From Caldicellulosiruptor saccharolyticus DSM 8903 (GTDB lineage Bacteria; Bacillota; Thermoanaerobacteria; Caldicellulosiruptorales; Caldicellulosiruptoraceae), in contig NC_009437.1 of NCBI RefSeq assembly GCF_000016545.1, forward strand, positions 2,382,501 to 2,446,500: a DNA stretch of 64,000 bases. The letters run 5' to 3'. Positions 1 through 8,238 of the stretch are shown here, piece by piece (position 1 is the first letter of the stretch; each line of letters opens with the position of its first letter). Position numbers and translations under genes: made by a program. The notes under the pieces are model-generated. The model did no database searches, was not told where the DNA came from, and worked only from the letters and a program-made list of their open reading frames with translations.

Positions 1-120
1 TGCAATTTGGGTTGATGGCGTTATAGGGTAATATCCCATGATATGATAATTTATCTGCGATGCAGCCAAAGCCGCCATTTCATTTCCGCTTTCAAAAATT
101 GTTTCTTGAGGTTTTATCAT
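1..120 (-). CDS. 2-oxoacid:ferredoxin oxidoreductase alpha subunit, N-terminal part (cut by window edge)
   Basis: Only the first 40 codons are in the window. They read from an ATG that overlaps the stop of the preceding gamma/delta gene in an ATGA junction, which shows translational coupling. The segment GYYPITPSTQIA near residue 30 is the typical N-terminal pyrimidine-binding (TPP) motif of the alpha subunit of pyruvate/2-oxoacid:ferredoxin oxidoreductases. The enzyme oxidatively decarboxylates a 2-oxoacid to an acyl-CoA and reduces ferredoxin. The substrate (pyruvate, 2-oxoglutarate, branched-chain 2-oxoacids) cannot be decided from this fragment. Confidence 0.85.
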   Translation of the reverse strand, partial: MIKPQETIFESGNEMAALAASQINYHIMGYYPITPSTQIA

Positions 121-1136
121 GAATTTTCACCATCCTCATACCATTTCTCATATACATCAAAATCATGTTTGGCAGAAATTTTCTCAATGTCATGTTCTCT
201 TTCAATTCCCTCAACAAGTGCTCCACTTGGACAGACATCTACACATCTCAAACATCCTTTACAATATTGATAGTCTGGTCCTAAGTTGAACATTTTAGGT
301 TTGCCGTTTTCTAGAAATCTATCCCATACAAAGACATAATCAGGACATGTTGTTTCACAAAGGCCACAATGGATACACTTTTCTTTTATAAAGATAGGAA
401 TTTTGCCTACTCTACTTGTAATGTTGTTTTTTGTAATGGTATTTGCATATTCAATAATAGTTCCACCAATTGGAGCGTTTTTATAGCCTATTGGACGTCT
501 TTCTTCTTGATATTCTACATAAGGATATTTTCCGTCATATTCAAAATATTTAGATTTTACTTCACTATAACCTGCTTCAAGTCCAGCAAGATTTGATGGT
601 ATTGTTTGAGGATATTTTTTCTCAAAAGCCTCTTTAACCAATTCCTTTACGCTGTCTAAACTTATAAATCCAAGCATTTTTACTATTGCACCCAGCATTA
701 CCATATTAATTCTTGTCTTTTGTTCAAGAGCTATTTTAATGGCATCAATAACTGCAACAGTGCCGCTTGCAAGTTTTAAAAAGTCACGAGCTGCATACAC
801 ATCTTTACTTGTATTCAGAATGACTATACCGTCTTTTTGAAGCCCTTGAGTGACAGGATTTGTATTTACCATATTTTCATGAAATATAGCTACCAAATGA
901 GGTTTTACAACAGGCGAATTGATTCTTATTTGCTTTTCCTTTGGCGCAAATCTAATATATGATTTTACAGGTGTGCCCTTTTTCTCAGAGCCGTAACTTG
1001 CAAAATTCAAAGCATTAAGTTCACTTCCAACAACTCCTGCCTCGGCTAAGATTTTTCCCGCAACATTAGCCCCAAGTCCGCCGATACTTTCAAGTCGAAT
1101 TTCGTAGTATCCAAGTTCATTTGTGGTTGGTAGCAT
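117..1136 (-). CDS. 2-oxoacid:ferredoxin oxidoreductase, fused gamma and delta (ferredoxin) subunits
   Basis: The 339-residue protein joins two modules. Residues about 10-185 are the gamma-subunit fold, with the glycine-rich start GGLGANVAGKILAEAG. Residues about 250-320 are a two-[4Fe-4S] ferredoxin module with CIHCGLCETTCP and YCKGCLRCVDVCP. In three- or four-subunit oxidoreductases these are separate polypeptides; here they are fused. The delta module passes electrons from the TPP centre to ferredoxin. The alpha-subunit gene follows with a 4-base overlap, so this is the first visible gene of a gamma-delta, alpha, (beta) operon. A ribosome binding site (GGAGATG) precedes the ATG. The exact 2-oxoacid substrate is not visible. 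Confidence 0.9.
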   Translation of the reverse strand: MLPTTNELGYYEIRLESIGGLGANVAGKILAEAGVVGSELNALNFASYGSEKKGTPVKSYIRFAPKEKQIRINSPVVKPHLVAIFHENMVNTNPVTQGLQKDGIVILNTSKDVYAARDFLKLASGTVAVIDAIKIALEQKTRINMVMLGAIVKMLGFISLDSVKELVKEAFEKKYPQTIPSNLAGLEAGYSEVKSKYFEYDGKYPYVEYQEERRPIGYKNAPIGGTIIEYANTITKNNITSRVGKIPIFIKEKCIHCGLCETTCPDYVFVWDRFLENGKPKMFNLGPDYQYCKGCLRCVDVCPSGALVEGIEREHDIEKISAKHDFDVYEKWYEDGENS

Positions 1137-1166
1137 TGTTCATCTCCTCAATTAAATATTTGTTTA

Positions 1167-2351
1167 TTAATTTTTACCCTGTTTAAAATATGAATTAACA
1201 TGTTTTAATATTTCATCTCTATTATTTTTCTCAGGATTGTGAAGAATATATTCATATATTATCTGTAATACGTTTCCTAATTCTTTGCCTTTTAACCCGA
1301 GCTTTAACAAATCATCACCCTTTATCTTAACATCTTTTTTGCTAACAAGCTTATTTTGGGCCTTTAAGGTACTAAACAATTCCATCAATGTTTTATCTTT
1401 CTTTAAAATTGAAAGCGTAGAAATTATTCCTTCTGGCATCTTCTCTTCTTCAAAATATACCTTTTTTACGAGGTACTCTGTTGCATATTCAGAATTTAGA
1501 TAGTTACATAGCTTTGTTGCAAGAATGATATTTTTTTTATCAAATCTGAGATCTCTCATTATATCTTCCACCTTTTTTGGATCTCGGAAACAAGCAAAAA
1601 ATGCCGGAATTTTGAACTCAGAAAGAATCAAATCAAACTCTGTTGAATGCAGAAAGCTGTATATTTTTATATATTCTGGAATCACAGTCTCTCCAACACC
1701 ACTTTCATAAAGCAGTTTTATACCATATAAAGAGTTTTTGCTTCTGAGAATTTTAGAAAGCTCAGCATTTATTCTCTCCTTAGAGATCTTTTTCAAAAGG
1801 TCTTTTAAGAGCACAACACCTTCAAATGTCTTCTCATCTATGCTAAAATTAAGCTGAGTTGCAAACCTTATACACCTCAGAATTCGAAGAGCATCCTCAA
1901 AAAATCTCTCGTGAGGATTTCCAACACAGCGAACAATTTTATTTTTCAAATCATCAAGTCCGTTGAAATAATCAATAAGGCCCTCGTCTGGGTGATATGC
2001 CAAGGCGTTTATCGTAAAATCCCTTCTTTTGAGGTCCTCATAAAGACTGTCTGTAAACTCTACCGTAGGCCATCTGTGATTTTGATATTCTTTTTCTATT
2101 CTAAAAGTTGTAACCTCAATCTTCACATTGTTTATTATGACTGTCACTGTTCCATGTTTTATCCCAGTTGGAATTGTCTTTTCGAAAAGCTTCATCACAT
2201 CTTCTGGCTTTGCATCTGTTGCAATATCAAAATCCTGGGGGGTGGTACCAAGCAAATAGTCTCTTAGGCATCCTCCCACTAAGTATGCTTTAAAATTGTG
2301 CTGATTTAGCCTTTTTATTACTTGCAATGGTTCATCCTTTAGCTTTATCAT
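1167..2351 (-). CDS. cca: CCA tRNA nucleotidyltransferase
   Basis: This class II nucleotidyltransferase adds or repairs the 3' CCA end of tRNA in the cytoplasm. The N-terminal head has LVGGCLRDYLLG and DFDIATDA, giving the GG motif and the DxD metal-binding aspartates. A following region, RRDFTINALAY, is the nucleotide-recognition part, and RFFEDALRILRCIRFA begins the RNA-binding domain. The C-terminal tail (about residues 230-394) is less conserved. The length of 394 residues is somewhat short for bacterial CCA enzymes, and no HD phosphohydrolase motif is evident. A PAP-type poly(A) polymerase is the main alternative; with no second family member in view, CCA addition is preferred. Confidence 0.87.
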   Translation of the reverse strand: MIKLKDEPLQVIKRLNQHNFKAYLVGGCLRDYLLGTTPQDFDIATDAKPEDVMKLFEKTIPTGIKHGTVTVIINNVKIEVTTFRIEKEYQNHRWPTVEFTDSLYEDLKRRDFTINALAYHPDEGLIDYFNGLDDLKNKIVRCVGNPHERFFEDALRILRCIRFATQLNFSIDEKTFEGVVLLKDLLKKISKERINAELSKILRSKNSLYGIKLLYESGVGETVIPEYIKIYSFLHSTEFDLILSEFKIPAFFACFRDPKKVEDIMRDLRFDKKNIILATKLCNYLNSEYATEYLVKKVYFEEEKMPEGIISTLSILKKDKTLMELFSTLKAQNKLVSKKDVKIKGDDLLKLGLKGKELGNVLQIIYEYILHNPEKNNRDEILKHVNSYFKQGKN

Positions 2352-2481
2352 AAAATCACCTTTTTTTCATTATTGTCATTGTCAATAAAATATCATACAA
2401 TTTGATTATATGCAAAAGCTATAGCCTGTTTCCAAATTTAATTGAAAGCCAAAAACTCTATTAAAAAGGAGATGACATAAA

Positions 2482-3282
2482 ATGTTTGACTATCATATTC
2501 ATTCAAACTTCTCATCCGACTCAAATATGAGCATGGAAGTCGTTATCAATAAAGCTTTAGAGCTTGGCCTCGATGAGATAGCTTTTACTGACCACATGGA
2601 CCTTTTATATCCACCAGTTTCATATCCTATTTGGGATATAGATTATGAAGAATACATGAGAGAATTTTATTCTGTTAAGGACAAATACAAAGGAAAAATT
2701 AAGATTAAATTAGGTGCTGAAGTTGGTTTGCAACCACATTCTATAGAAAAAAGTTTGGAGATCTTAAATAGCTATCAGTTTGATTTCATTATTGCATCAA
2801 CCCATGTTGTAGACTTTCAAGATTTAGCAGATGGCGTTTATTATATAGGCAAAACCAAAGAACAGGCTTTTTTGAGATACTTTGAAGAAACATTAAATCT
2901 TATAAAGATGTTCGATAAGTTTTGTGTCTATGGTCATCTTGACATTGTAAAACGCTACGGAAATTATGAAAATAAAGAATTGGACAGAAAAGAATATTGG
3001 GATCTTATAGATGAGATTTTAAAATTACTCATACAAAAGGGGAAGGGAATTGAAGTAAACACTTCAGGTTATAGATATGGCCTTCAGATGCCCCACCCTG
3101 AACCTAAGATTTTGAAAAGGTATTATGAACTGGGTGGAGAAATTGTCACAATTGGGTCTGATGCCCACTCACCTGATTTTATCGCTTACATGTTTAAACC
3201 AACCATTGAGTTGCTAAAAGACATAGGCTTTAAATACTTAGCAAAATTTGAAAACTTAGAACCAGTATTTACAAAAATATAG
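2482..3282 (+). CDS. PHP-domain histidinol-phosphatase (HisJ/HisK type)
   Basis: This 266-residue PHP-family phosphoesterase probably removes phosphate from L-histidinol phosphate in histidine synthesis. The metal-binding motifs are visible in order: DYHIHSNFSSDS at residues 3-14, FTDHMD near 36, GAEVG near 75, ASTHV near 99, YGHLDIV near 153, and GSDAHSP near 231. The start ATG follows AAAAGGAGATGAC. It is divergent from cca and convergent with mnmA, with a shared terminator hairpin at its stop. There are no other his genes in the window, so the substrate is assigned from the family only. Confidence 0.8.
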   Translation: MFDYHIHSNFSSDSNMSMEVVINKALELGLDEIAFTDHMDLLYPPVSYPIWDIDYEEYMREFYSVKDKYKGKIKIKLGAEVGLQPHSIEKSLEILNSYQFDFIIASTHVVDFQDLADGVYYIGKTKEQAFLRYFEETLNLIKMFDKFCVYGHLDIVKRYGNYENKELDRKEYWDLIDEILKLLIQKGKGIEVNTSGYRYGLQMPHPEPKILKRYYELGGEIVTIGSDAHSPDFIAYMFKPTIELLKDIGFKYLAKFENLEPVFTKI

Positions 3283-3304
3283 GCCCTCACACGAGGGCCT
3301 TTTC
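3282..3304. terminator. Bidirectional terminator between the PHP phosphatase and mnmA
   Basis: GGCCCTC (3282-3288), loop ACAC, GAGGGCC (3293-3299), followed by TTTT. The hairpin overlaps the last bases of the rightward phosphatase gene and the stop codon of the leftward mnmA gene, so both convergent transcripts probably end here. Confidence 0.8.
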
Positions 3305-4372
3305 TATTATACCACCACCAACCACAATATCATTATTATAAAACACCACAGACTGGCCAGGTGTTATTGCACGCTGTTTTTCATAAAACTTGACAAGTAC
3401 TTTATTATTTTCCATTGGTACGATTTTGGCTTTCGCCTCTTTAGCTGTATATCTTATCTTTGCTGTAACTTCTATTTCAGATTCTAATTTGTCAAACGGG
3501 ATAAAATTCAAATCAGTTGCAATAAGTGCATCTGCAAATATCTTACCTTCTTCCCCTAAAACAACCTTGTTTTCTTCTGGCTTTATAGCAACTACATACA
3601 TTCTCTTGCCAGTTGAAATACCAAGTCCCTTTCTTTGTCCAATAGTGTAATTGTAATAAGCCTTGCTTTTTCCAAGGATGTTTCCTTCTGTGTCTACGTA
3701 CACACCATCTTCTCTAATCCCTGTTTCTTTTTCAATAAACTTACCATAGTTATTGTCAGGAATAAAGCAAATCTCCTGTGAGTCTGGCTTTTTTGCAACA
3801 GGGAGCTTAAATTTTTCTGCAAGTTTGCGAACCTCATCCTTTGAAAATCTTCCTAAAGGAAAAAGAGTTTTAGATAACATCTCTTGCGTCATGTTATATA
3901 ACACATATGTCTGGTCTTTTTCTTTTGCTTTAGACCTTTTCAAAAGGTATCTGTTCAAACTACTGTCATATTCTATAATTGCATAATGACCAGTGGCAAT
4001 ATAGTCCATACCAATAGCAATTGCTTTTTTTAAAAAAAGTTCAAATTTAATTTTTCTATTACACATTATACAAGGGTTTGGAGTTCTACCTTTTATATAT
4101 TCATCAATGAAATAATCAATTACTATTTTCCTAAAATCATCCTTCATATTGAACACATAGTATGGAATATCAAGTATATTAGCAACTTTGCGGGCATCAT
4201 CCACTGCATAGATTGAACAACAACTCTTCCCTGTAATTAGTTCCTCTCCACACTCGTTTTGCCAAATCTGCATCGTAGCACCGTATACCTCATATCCTTC
4301 TTCCTTTAGGATTGCGGCAGCAACAGAAGAGTCAACACCTCCACTCATTGCAACAAGGACTTTTTTCTTCAA
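3287..4372 (-). CDS. mnmA: tRNA-specific 2-thiouridylase MnmA
   Basis: The enzyme thiolates U34 in the anticodon of tRNA-Lys, Glu and Gln. The PP-loop ATPase motif AMSGGVDSSVAAAIL is at residues 8-22. The catalytic cysteine pair is in PNPCIMCNRKIKFE near residue 100 and in SQEICFIPD near residue 200. GHYA (near 128) and YTIGQRKGLG (near 242) are also typical. Length 361 is normal. It lies 24 bp after the iscU-like gene as the last gene of an iscR-iscS-iscU-mnmA operon. That fits its need for sulfur from the cysteine desulfurase. Confidence 0.95.
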   Translation of the reverse strand: MKKKVLVAMSGGVDSSVAAAILKEEGYEVYGATMQIWQNECGEELITGKSCCSIYAVDDARKVANILDIPYYVFNMKDDFRKIVIDYFIDEYIKGRTPNPCIMCNRKIKFELFLKKAIAIGMDYIATGHYAIIEYDSSLNRYLLKRSKAKEKDQTYVLYNMTQEMLSKTLFPLGRFSKDEVRKLAEKFKLPVAKKPDSQEICFIPDNNYGKFIEKETGIREDGVYVDTEGNILGKSKAYYNYTIGQRKGLGISTGKRMYVVAIKPEENKVVLGEEGKIFADALIATDLNFIPFDKLESEIEVTAKIRYTAKEAKAKIVPMENNKVLVKFYEKQRAITPGQSVVFYNNDIVVGGGIIEKALV

Positions 4373-4396
4373 AAAATCTCACCCTTTTATACCAAT

Positions 4397-4780
4397 TTAG
4401 TTTTGTGTTTGCTGCTTCTGCTTGTTCAAGTAATCCTCAATTGCAGCCTTTATAGCCTCTTCAGCTAAAACTGAACAGTGAAGTTTGTTTGCTGGAAGAC
4501 CATCTAACGCCTCTGCTACAGCCTTGTTTGTAATCTGTAAGGCTTCTTCAATAGTCTTTCCTTTTACCATTTCTGTTGCCATTGAACTTGTTGCAACAGC
4601 AGCACCACACCCAAATGTTTTAAACTTTGCATCAACTATTATACCATTTTCTATCTTAAGATACATCTTCATTATATCCCCACATTTTGGATTACCTACT
4701 TGAGCAACACCATCCGCATCCTCAATCTCACCAACATTTCGAGGATTCATAAAATGATCCAAAACCTTTTCACTATACAT
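4397..4780 (-). CDS. iscU: NifU/IscU-like Fe-S cluster scaffold protein
   Basis: This is a 127-residue scaffold on which [2Fe-2S] or [4Fe-4S] clusters are built before transfer to target proteins. The N-terminus MYSEKVLDHFMNPRNVGE is typical of the family. The cluster ligands are Cys in GNPKCGD (about residue 33), KTFGCGAA (about 59) and LHCSVLAEEAI (about 101), with the conserved Asp of CGD. It starts two bases after the iscS stop, which implies coupling with the desulfurase that supplies its sulfur. Confidence 0.94.
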   Translation of the reverse strand: MYSEKVLDHFMNPRNVGEIEDADGVAQVGNPKCGDIMKMYLKIENGIIVDAKFKTFGCGAAVATSSMATEMVKGKTIEEALQITNKAVAEALDGLPANKLHCSVLAEEAIKAAIEDYLNKQKQQTQN

Positions 4781-4782
4781 CT

Positions 4783-5967
4783 TTAATTACCCCCTTTTTT
4801 TACCTTTTCATAAAGTGGACTCATATCTCTGAGCCTCGATACAATTTCTGGCAGAACTTCTAAAAGATAATCTATATCTTCTTCTGTATTATCTTCACCT
4901 AAGGTTATTCTCAACGAACCATGCGCTACCTCATGCTCAAGCCCTATTGCCAACAGCACATGTGATGGGTCTAAAGACCCTGATGTGCAAGCAGAACCGC
5001 TTGATGCCGCAATTCCTTTCATGTCAAGCATCAAAAGCAAACTCTCTCCCTCAATAAACTCAAATGAGAAATTAGCATTGTTTGGAAGCCTGTTATATCT
5101 ATCACCATTTAAACGAACATAATCAATCTTGCTCAAAACCCCGTCAATAAGCTTATCTCTTAGCTTTTGAAGTTTTGCAGCATACTCAGAGAGATTCTGA
5201 GTTGCAAGCTCTATCGCCTTGCCAAGCCCAACAATTCCAGCAACATTCTCTGTTCCTGCACGTCTGTTTCTTTCCTGTGCTCCTCCATGTGAAAATGGGT
5301 GAATTTTTGTCCCTTTTTTGATATAAAGTGCTCCAACCCCTTTTGGTCCATAGAATTTGTGGGCAGAAAGTGATAGCAGATCAACACCCAAATCTTTTAC
5401 ATCAACAGGAATTTGACCAACTGCCTGAACAGCATCTGTATGAACAATTATTCCTCTTTCTTTTGCTATTTTTGCTATTTCTTTAACTGGCTGAATTGTA
5501 CCAATTTCATTGTTTGCGAGCATTACAGAAATCAATATAGTATCATCTCTTATTGCTTCTTTGACTTTTTGAGGATCCACAATACCATTTGGCTCAACAG
5601 GAACATATGTCACTTCAAACCCTAAACCCTCAAGATATTTTAGTGGGTGCAAAACTGCATGGTGCTCAATGGTTGTTGTTATAATATGCTTACCTTTATC
5701 TTTATTTGCAAAGGCTACACCTTTTAATGCCCAGTTATCTGACTCTGTCCCACCAGAGGTGAAAAATATCTCTTGCACCTCTGCATTTAAAGCCTTAGCA
5801 ACCCTTTCTCTTGCAAGCTCAATCGCTTTCTTTGCTTCTCTGCCAAGTCTGTATATGGTTGACGGATTGCCATACTGCTCTGTGAGATATGGCATCATCT
5901 CATCTAAAACTTCTTTTTTTAGTGGGGTTGTTGCTGCATGGTCAAAATAGATAATTCTTTCTTGCAT
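4783..5967 (-). CDS. iscS: Cysteine desulfurase (NifS/IscS class)
   Basis: This PLP-dependent enzyme of 394 residues converts cysteine to alanine and makes a persulfide for Fe-S assembly and tRNA thiolation. The motifs in order are YFDHAATTP at residues 7-15, [11 protein letters not shown] near 70, EHHAVLHPL near 101, [10 protein letters not shown] near 176, and [10 protein letters not shown] near 203 with the PLP lysine. The active cysteine loop is [15 protein letters not shown] near residue 322. The short loop after the Cys (class I) and the NifU partner immediately downstream support the role. Confidence 0.95.
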   Translation of the reverse strand: MQERIIYFDHAATTPLKKEVLDEMMPYLTEQYGNPSTIYRLGREAKKAIELARERVAKALNAEVQEIFFTSGGTESDNWALKGVAFANKDKGKHIITTTIEHHAVLHPLKYLEGLGFEVTYVPVEPNGIVDPQKVKEAIRDDTILISVMLANNEIGTIQPVKEIAKIAKERGIIVHTDAVQAVGQIPVDVKDLGVDLLSLSAHKFYGPKGVGALYIKKGTKIHPFSHGGAQERNRRAGTENVAGIVGLGKAIELATQNLSEYAAKLQKLRDKLIDGVLSKIDYVRLNGDRYNRLPNNANFSFEFIEGESLLLMLDMKGIAASSGSACTSGSLDPSHVLLAIGLEHEVAHGSLRITLGEDNTEEDIDYLLEVLPEIVSRLRDMSPLYEKVKKGGN

Positions 5968-6031
5968 TTATATCATCTCCTATTATTTTTATCTTTATAG
6001 TAGAGTATCTACATCTATTATACCCTCTTTT

Positions 6032-6484
6032 TTAAATATAAAACATATAAGACTCATTTGCTGTCATCTTTTTATAATCATCAACTAAGTCTTGCAACGT
6101 TATTGAGTCAACAACACTTTCGATTGCTTTTTTTACCTTCTCCCAAACTTTTTTCGTAACGCAAAAATCCGCTCTTGGACAATCCACTTTTTCTATATCA
6201 TCTATACACTCAGCAGGCGAGAGTGACCCTTCAAGCGCCCGTAAGATCTCTCCTATAGTTATTTTCGACGGTTCTCGAGACAGCATATACCCACCTTGTG
6301 CACCTCGTATGCTCTTAACAAGCCCAGCTTTTTTTAAAGTTGCAATTAGCTGCTCCAAATAATGTTCAGAAATTTCTTGACGCTCGGCAATGCTCTTGAG
6401 TGAAACAAGTCCTTCATCATAATGCAGTGCTAAATCAAACATTGCTCTTACTCCATATCTTCCTTTTGTCGACAACCTAAACAT
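6032..6484 (-). CDS. iscR: Rrf2-family Fe-S regulator (IscR-like)
   Basis: A winged-helix regulator of about 150 residues beginning MFRLSTKGRYGVRAM. An upstream in-frame start exists, but the ATG at 6484 has GGAGAG seven bases ahead and matches the usual family N-terminus. The HTH lies around residues 25-55. Three cysteines near residues 90-105, in the pattern C-x8-C-x5-C (CIDDIEKVDCPRADFC), could bind an Fe-S cluster as in IscR. It is the first gene of the operon with iscS, iscU and mnmA, and it is preceded by a good promoter, so autoregulation by Fe-S status is likely. CymR-like cysteine regulation is an alternative. Confidence 0.88.
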   Translation of the reverse strand: MFRLSTKGRYGVRAMFDLALHYDEGLVSLKSIAERQEISEHYLEQLIATLKKAGLVKSIRGAQGGYMLSREPSKITIGEILRALEGSLSPAECIDDIEKVDCPRADFCVTKKVWEKVKKAIESVVDSITLQDLVDDYKKMTANESYMFYI

Positions 6485-6526
6485 TTTTATCTCTCCAATT
6501 CCGACTTGTATACTCGGTTTTATTTT

Positions 6527-6556
6527 ATGATAACATGTTGAAGTTGTCTTTGTCAA
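6527..6556 (-). promoter_or_regulatory. Sigma-A-type promoter of the iscR operon
   Basis: On the minus strand, TTGACA (6551-6556) and TATCAT (6527-6532) are separated by 18 bp. A dyad-like ACCGAGTATACAAGTCGG lies just downstream (about 6505-6522), between the -10 and the iscR ribosome binding site. It is a candidate operator for the IscR-like protein. Confidence 0.65.
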
Positions 6557-6570
6557 TACTTTTGCTAAAT

Positions 6571-6596
6571 AAAAAAATCCATCTTTTTTAGATGGA
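6571..6596. terminator. Rho-independent terminator after the toxin gene
   Basis: TCCATC (6578-6583), 7-nt loop, GATGGA (6591-6596). On the minus strand it is followed by a T7 run (6571-6577), suited to ending the PIN/antitoxin transcript just before the iscR promoter. T-rich sequence on the other side could also serve rightward transcripts. Between it and the toxin stop (6597-6734) I see only a second hairpin (ACTCTCTT/AAGAGAGT near 6640-6667) and no gene. Confidence 0.65.
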
Positions 6597-6734
6597 CTTT
6601 TTTAAGTTTTTGTTATCGCTTTTTATATCCTTCTATTACTCTCTTAATACTTTTGCAAAAGAGAGTAGTGTTATAACTGCTACCTTGAGAACTTGTCTAT
6701 GGCTTGATAATCGTATGAACAAAATCAAAAGGAG

Positions 6735-7112
6735 TTATTGTTTTGATATAAGCTTTTTAAACTTATCATCTCTTGTTATTAACCACTCTGCTTTGATTTT
6801 TTTGGCACATTGAAGTTGTAAAGCATCCTCTAAATCCTTTATAGCTGGATTTCTCAAAGCATCTTCTACATCCTTTTTAGTTATACCAACAAGTTTTACT
6901 ATGCTAAGTAATGCTTCAATACCTTGACGTGCTTCTTCATTCCCTAAATTCTTGGAGATAAAATAATAAATATCTGTAACAGCAAAAGAAGGAATATACC
7001 CTTCCACAACGTTTTGCTCACAGTATTTTAACACTGTATACGAATCAGTGTCAAATGGTGCTCTTTTTAATAAAACATCCAAAATAACATTAGTGTCAAT
7101 TAACACCTTCAT
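6735..7112 (-). CDS. PIN-domain protein, probable VapC-like toxin RNase
   Basis: A 125-residue PIN-fold protein. Acidic metal-binding residues are visible in VLIDTNVILDVLL (Asp6), KDLEDALQ (about residue 94) and ITRDDKF (about 114), the set that forms a Mg-dependent ribonuclease site. Its start overlaps the 3' end of a Phd/YefM-like gene by 17 bp, the usual toxin-antitoxin arrangement with the antitoxin first. By family it would cleave RNA when not bound by the antitoxin. The RNA target is unknown. Confidence 0.78.
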   Translation of the reverse strand: MKVLIDTNVILDVLLKRAPFDTDSYTVLKYCEQNVVEGYIPSFAVTDIYYFISKNLGNEEARQGIEALLSIVKLVGITKKDVEDALRNPAIKDLEDALQLQCAKKIKAEWLITRDDKFKKLISKQ

Positions 7113-7332
7113 GCTTTTTTAGCCTCTCATTCCTTATTTGTTTTACATCTATCTCTTTATTACCATAATTCTCCAGCAAACCATATAAAAAATCCACAGC
7201 AGAAGTATCACTCTTTCTAATCGGTGTAAGCTTTGCTACTTTCCTACCATTTTTTGTAATAATCTCTTCTTTCTCAGCAAGTTTCAGATATTTCCCTACT
7301 CTCATTTTAAATTCTGTCGCATTCACAATCAT
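7096..7332 (-). CDS. Phd/YefM-type antitoxin
   Basis: A small protein of about 78 residues. MIVNATEFKMRVGKYLKLAE followed by TKNGRKVAKLTPI is the Phd/YefM DNA-binding N-terminus. The C-terminal half (about residues 45-78) is charged and would bind the toxin. The ATG at 7332 is chosen over an in-frame GTG nine bases upstream because GAGGTG sits at suitable distance from the ATG. It overlaps the PIN gene by 17 bp. As in this family, it probably represses its own promoter. Confidence 0.78.
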   Translation of the reverse strand: MIVNATEFKMRVGKYLKLAEKEEIITKNGRKVAKLTPIRKSDTSAVDFLYGLLENYGNKEIDVKQIRNERLKKHEGVN

Positions 7333-7457
7333 AGCTATCACCTCATCTTAAAGCTTAGCTAATTTTATTGTAACACAAAATAGTCATTGCTGTAAATCGT
7401 ATTTTGACCAGTTGAATGTTTTTTTACCTGTCGCATAAAATGATATATGCCAAAACT

Positions 7458-7485
7458 AAAAAGGCGGGCATTAAAATACCCACCC
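7458..7485 (-). terminator. Terminator after the tRNA-Gln/tRNA-Glu pair
   Basis: Read on the minus strand: GGTGGG, a loop of about 10 nt, then CCCGCC followed by TTTTT (plus-strand 7479-7484 and 7463-7468). It lies about 110 bp beyond tRNA-Glu. The remaining sequence from 7342 to 7592 shows no gene. Confidence 0.6.
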
Positions 7486-7592
7486 CATTTCTTGACAAAG
7501 AGCCAAATTGCACTTTTCAAAAATAATAAAATCGTCTGTCCTACTTTTCAAAGCCATTAGACAGACGAAGTATATTCTTCTGTGAATATAAA

Positions 7593-7668
7593 TGGTAGCC
7601 CTAAGGGGATTCGAACCCCTGTCTCCGCCGTGAGAGGGCGGTGTCCTAGGCCTCTAGACGATAGGGCC
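7593..7668 (-). tRNA. tRNA-Glu (anticodon CTC)
   Basis: A cloverleaf can be folded on the minus strand. The acceptor GGCCCTA pairs with TAGGGCT, with a G-T first pair. The anticodon stem CCGCC/GGCGG encloses loop CTCTCAC, so the anticodon is CTC (codon GAG). The T arm AGGGGTTCGAATCCCCT is canonical. The CCA end is encoded. It lies four bases after tRNA-Gln on the same strand, so the two are probably cotranscribed. Confidence 0.95.
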
Positions 7669-7672
7669 ATTT

Positions 7673-7746
7673 TGGCTGCGGGACTAGGACTCGAACCTAG
7701 ACAAGGTGATCCAGAGTCACCTGTGCTACCATTACACCATCCCGCA
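7673..7746 (-). tRNA. tRNA-Gln (anticodon CTG)
   Basis: On the minus strand the acceptor TGCGGGA pairs with TCCCGCA, discriminator G, CCA encoded. The anticodon stem GGTGA/TCACC holds loop CTCTGGA, so the anticodon is CTG (codon CAG). The T arm is CTAGGTTCGAGTCCTAG. This is the first tRNA of a two-tRNA unit with tRNA-Glu; both are substrates of the nearby MnmA only if their isoacceptors carry U34, which these do not. Confidence 0.95.
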
Positions 7747-7766
7747 GTAATCAAAACGCGTATATT

Positions 7767-7795
7767 ATATTAGCAGATATCTTGCACTTTGTAAA
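7767..7795 (-). promoter_or_regulatory. Probable promoter of the tRNA pair
   Basis: Minus strand TTTACA (7790-7795), 17-bp spacer, TAATAT (7767-7772), about 20 bp before the first base of tRNA-Gln. An overlapping TATAAT at 7764-7769 would leave a 20-bp spacer and is less likely. Confidence 0.5.
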
Positions 7796-7866
7796 TAGCA
7801 AAAATATATTCGTTGTTATTACATGGATTCGAATAATTACGCTATTGCAGATTACTATTAAATGAA

Positions 7867-7898
7867 AAGGTCAAAGAGGACTTTGCCTCTTTGACCTT
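7867..7898 (-). terminator. Terminator of the S10-spc-alpha ribosomal operon
   Basis: A 13-bp perfect stem, AAGGTCAAAGAGG (7867-7879) with CCTCTTTGACCTT (7886-7898), 6-nt loop. On the minus strand it is followed by a short T-rich stretch. It overlaps the rplQ stop codon, the last gene of the operon. Confidence 0.85.
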
Positions 7899-8238
7899 AC
7901 ACCAGCTCTATATAAACCATCATTGCGCCGTCACCTTTTCTTGGGCCAACCTTGATTATCCTTGTATAACCGCCATTTCTTCCTTGGTATCTTGGCGCAA
8001 TCTTCTGGAACAAATCATAAGCCACATCTTCTTCGTAAAGATACCCTAACACTCTTCTATATGATGCAAGGTCGCCCTTTTTAGCTATGGTGATGAGTTT
8101 TTCAGCTACTCTTCTCAAATCTTTTGCCTTTGCTTCTGTTGTCATTATCCTACCATGCTTGAACAACGATGTTGCTAAGTTTCTCATAAGAGCCTGTCTG
8201 TGGTCTGTATCGCGTTTGAGTTTTCTCAATTTGTTCAT
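7897..8238 (-). CDS. rplQ: 50S ribosomal protein L17
   Basis: Large-subunit protein near the peptide exit tunnel. [19 protein letters not shown] and [18 protein letters not shown] are the conserved L17 N-terminal half. Length 113 is normal. Its ATG overlaps the rpoA stop (ATGA), so it is translationally coupled and is the last gene of the long ribosomal operon. Confidence 0.97.
   Translation of the reverse strand: MNKLRKLKRDTDHRQALMRNLATSLFKHGRIMTTEAKAKDLRRVAEKLITIAKKGDLASYRRVLGYLYEEDVAYDLFQKIAPRYQGRNGGYTRIIKVGPRKGDGAMMVYIELV

Noticed and set aside
7557..7773. ORFs on both strands over the tRNA pair (63-65 codons)
   Set aside because: They run through two complete tRNA cloverleafs; the apparent peptides are translations of tRNA sequence.
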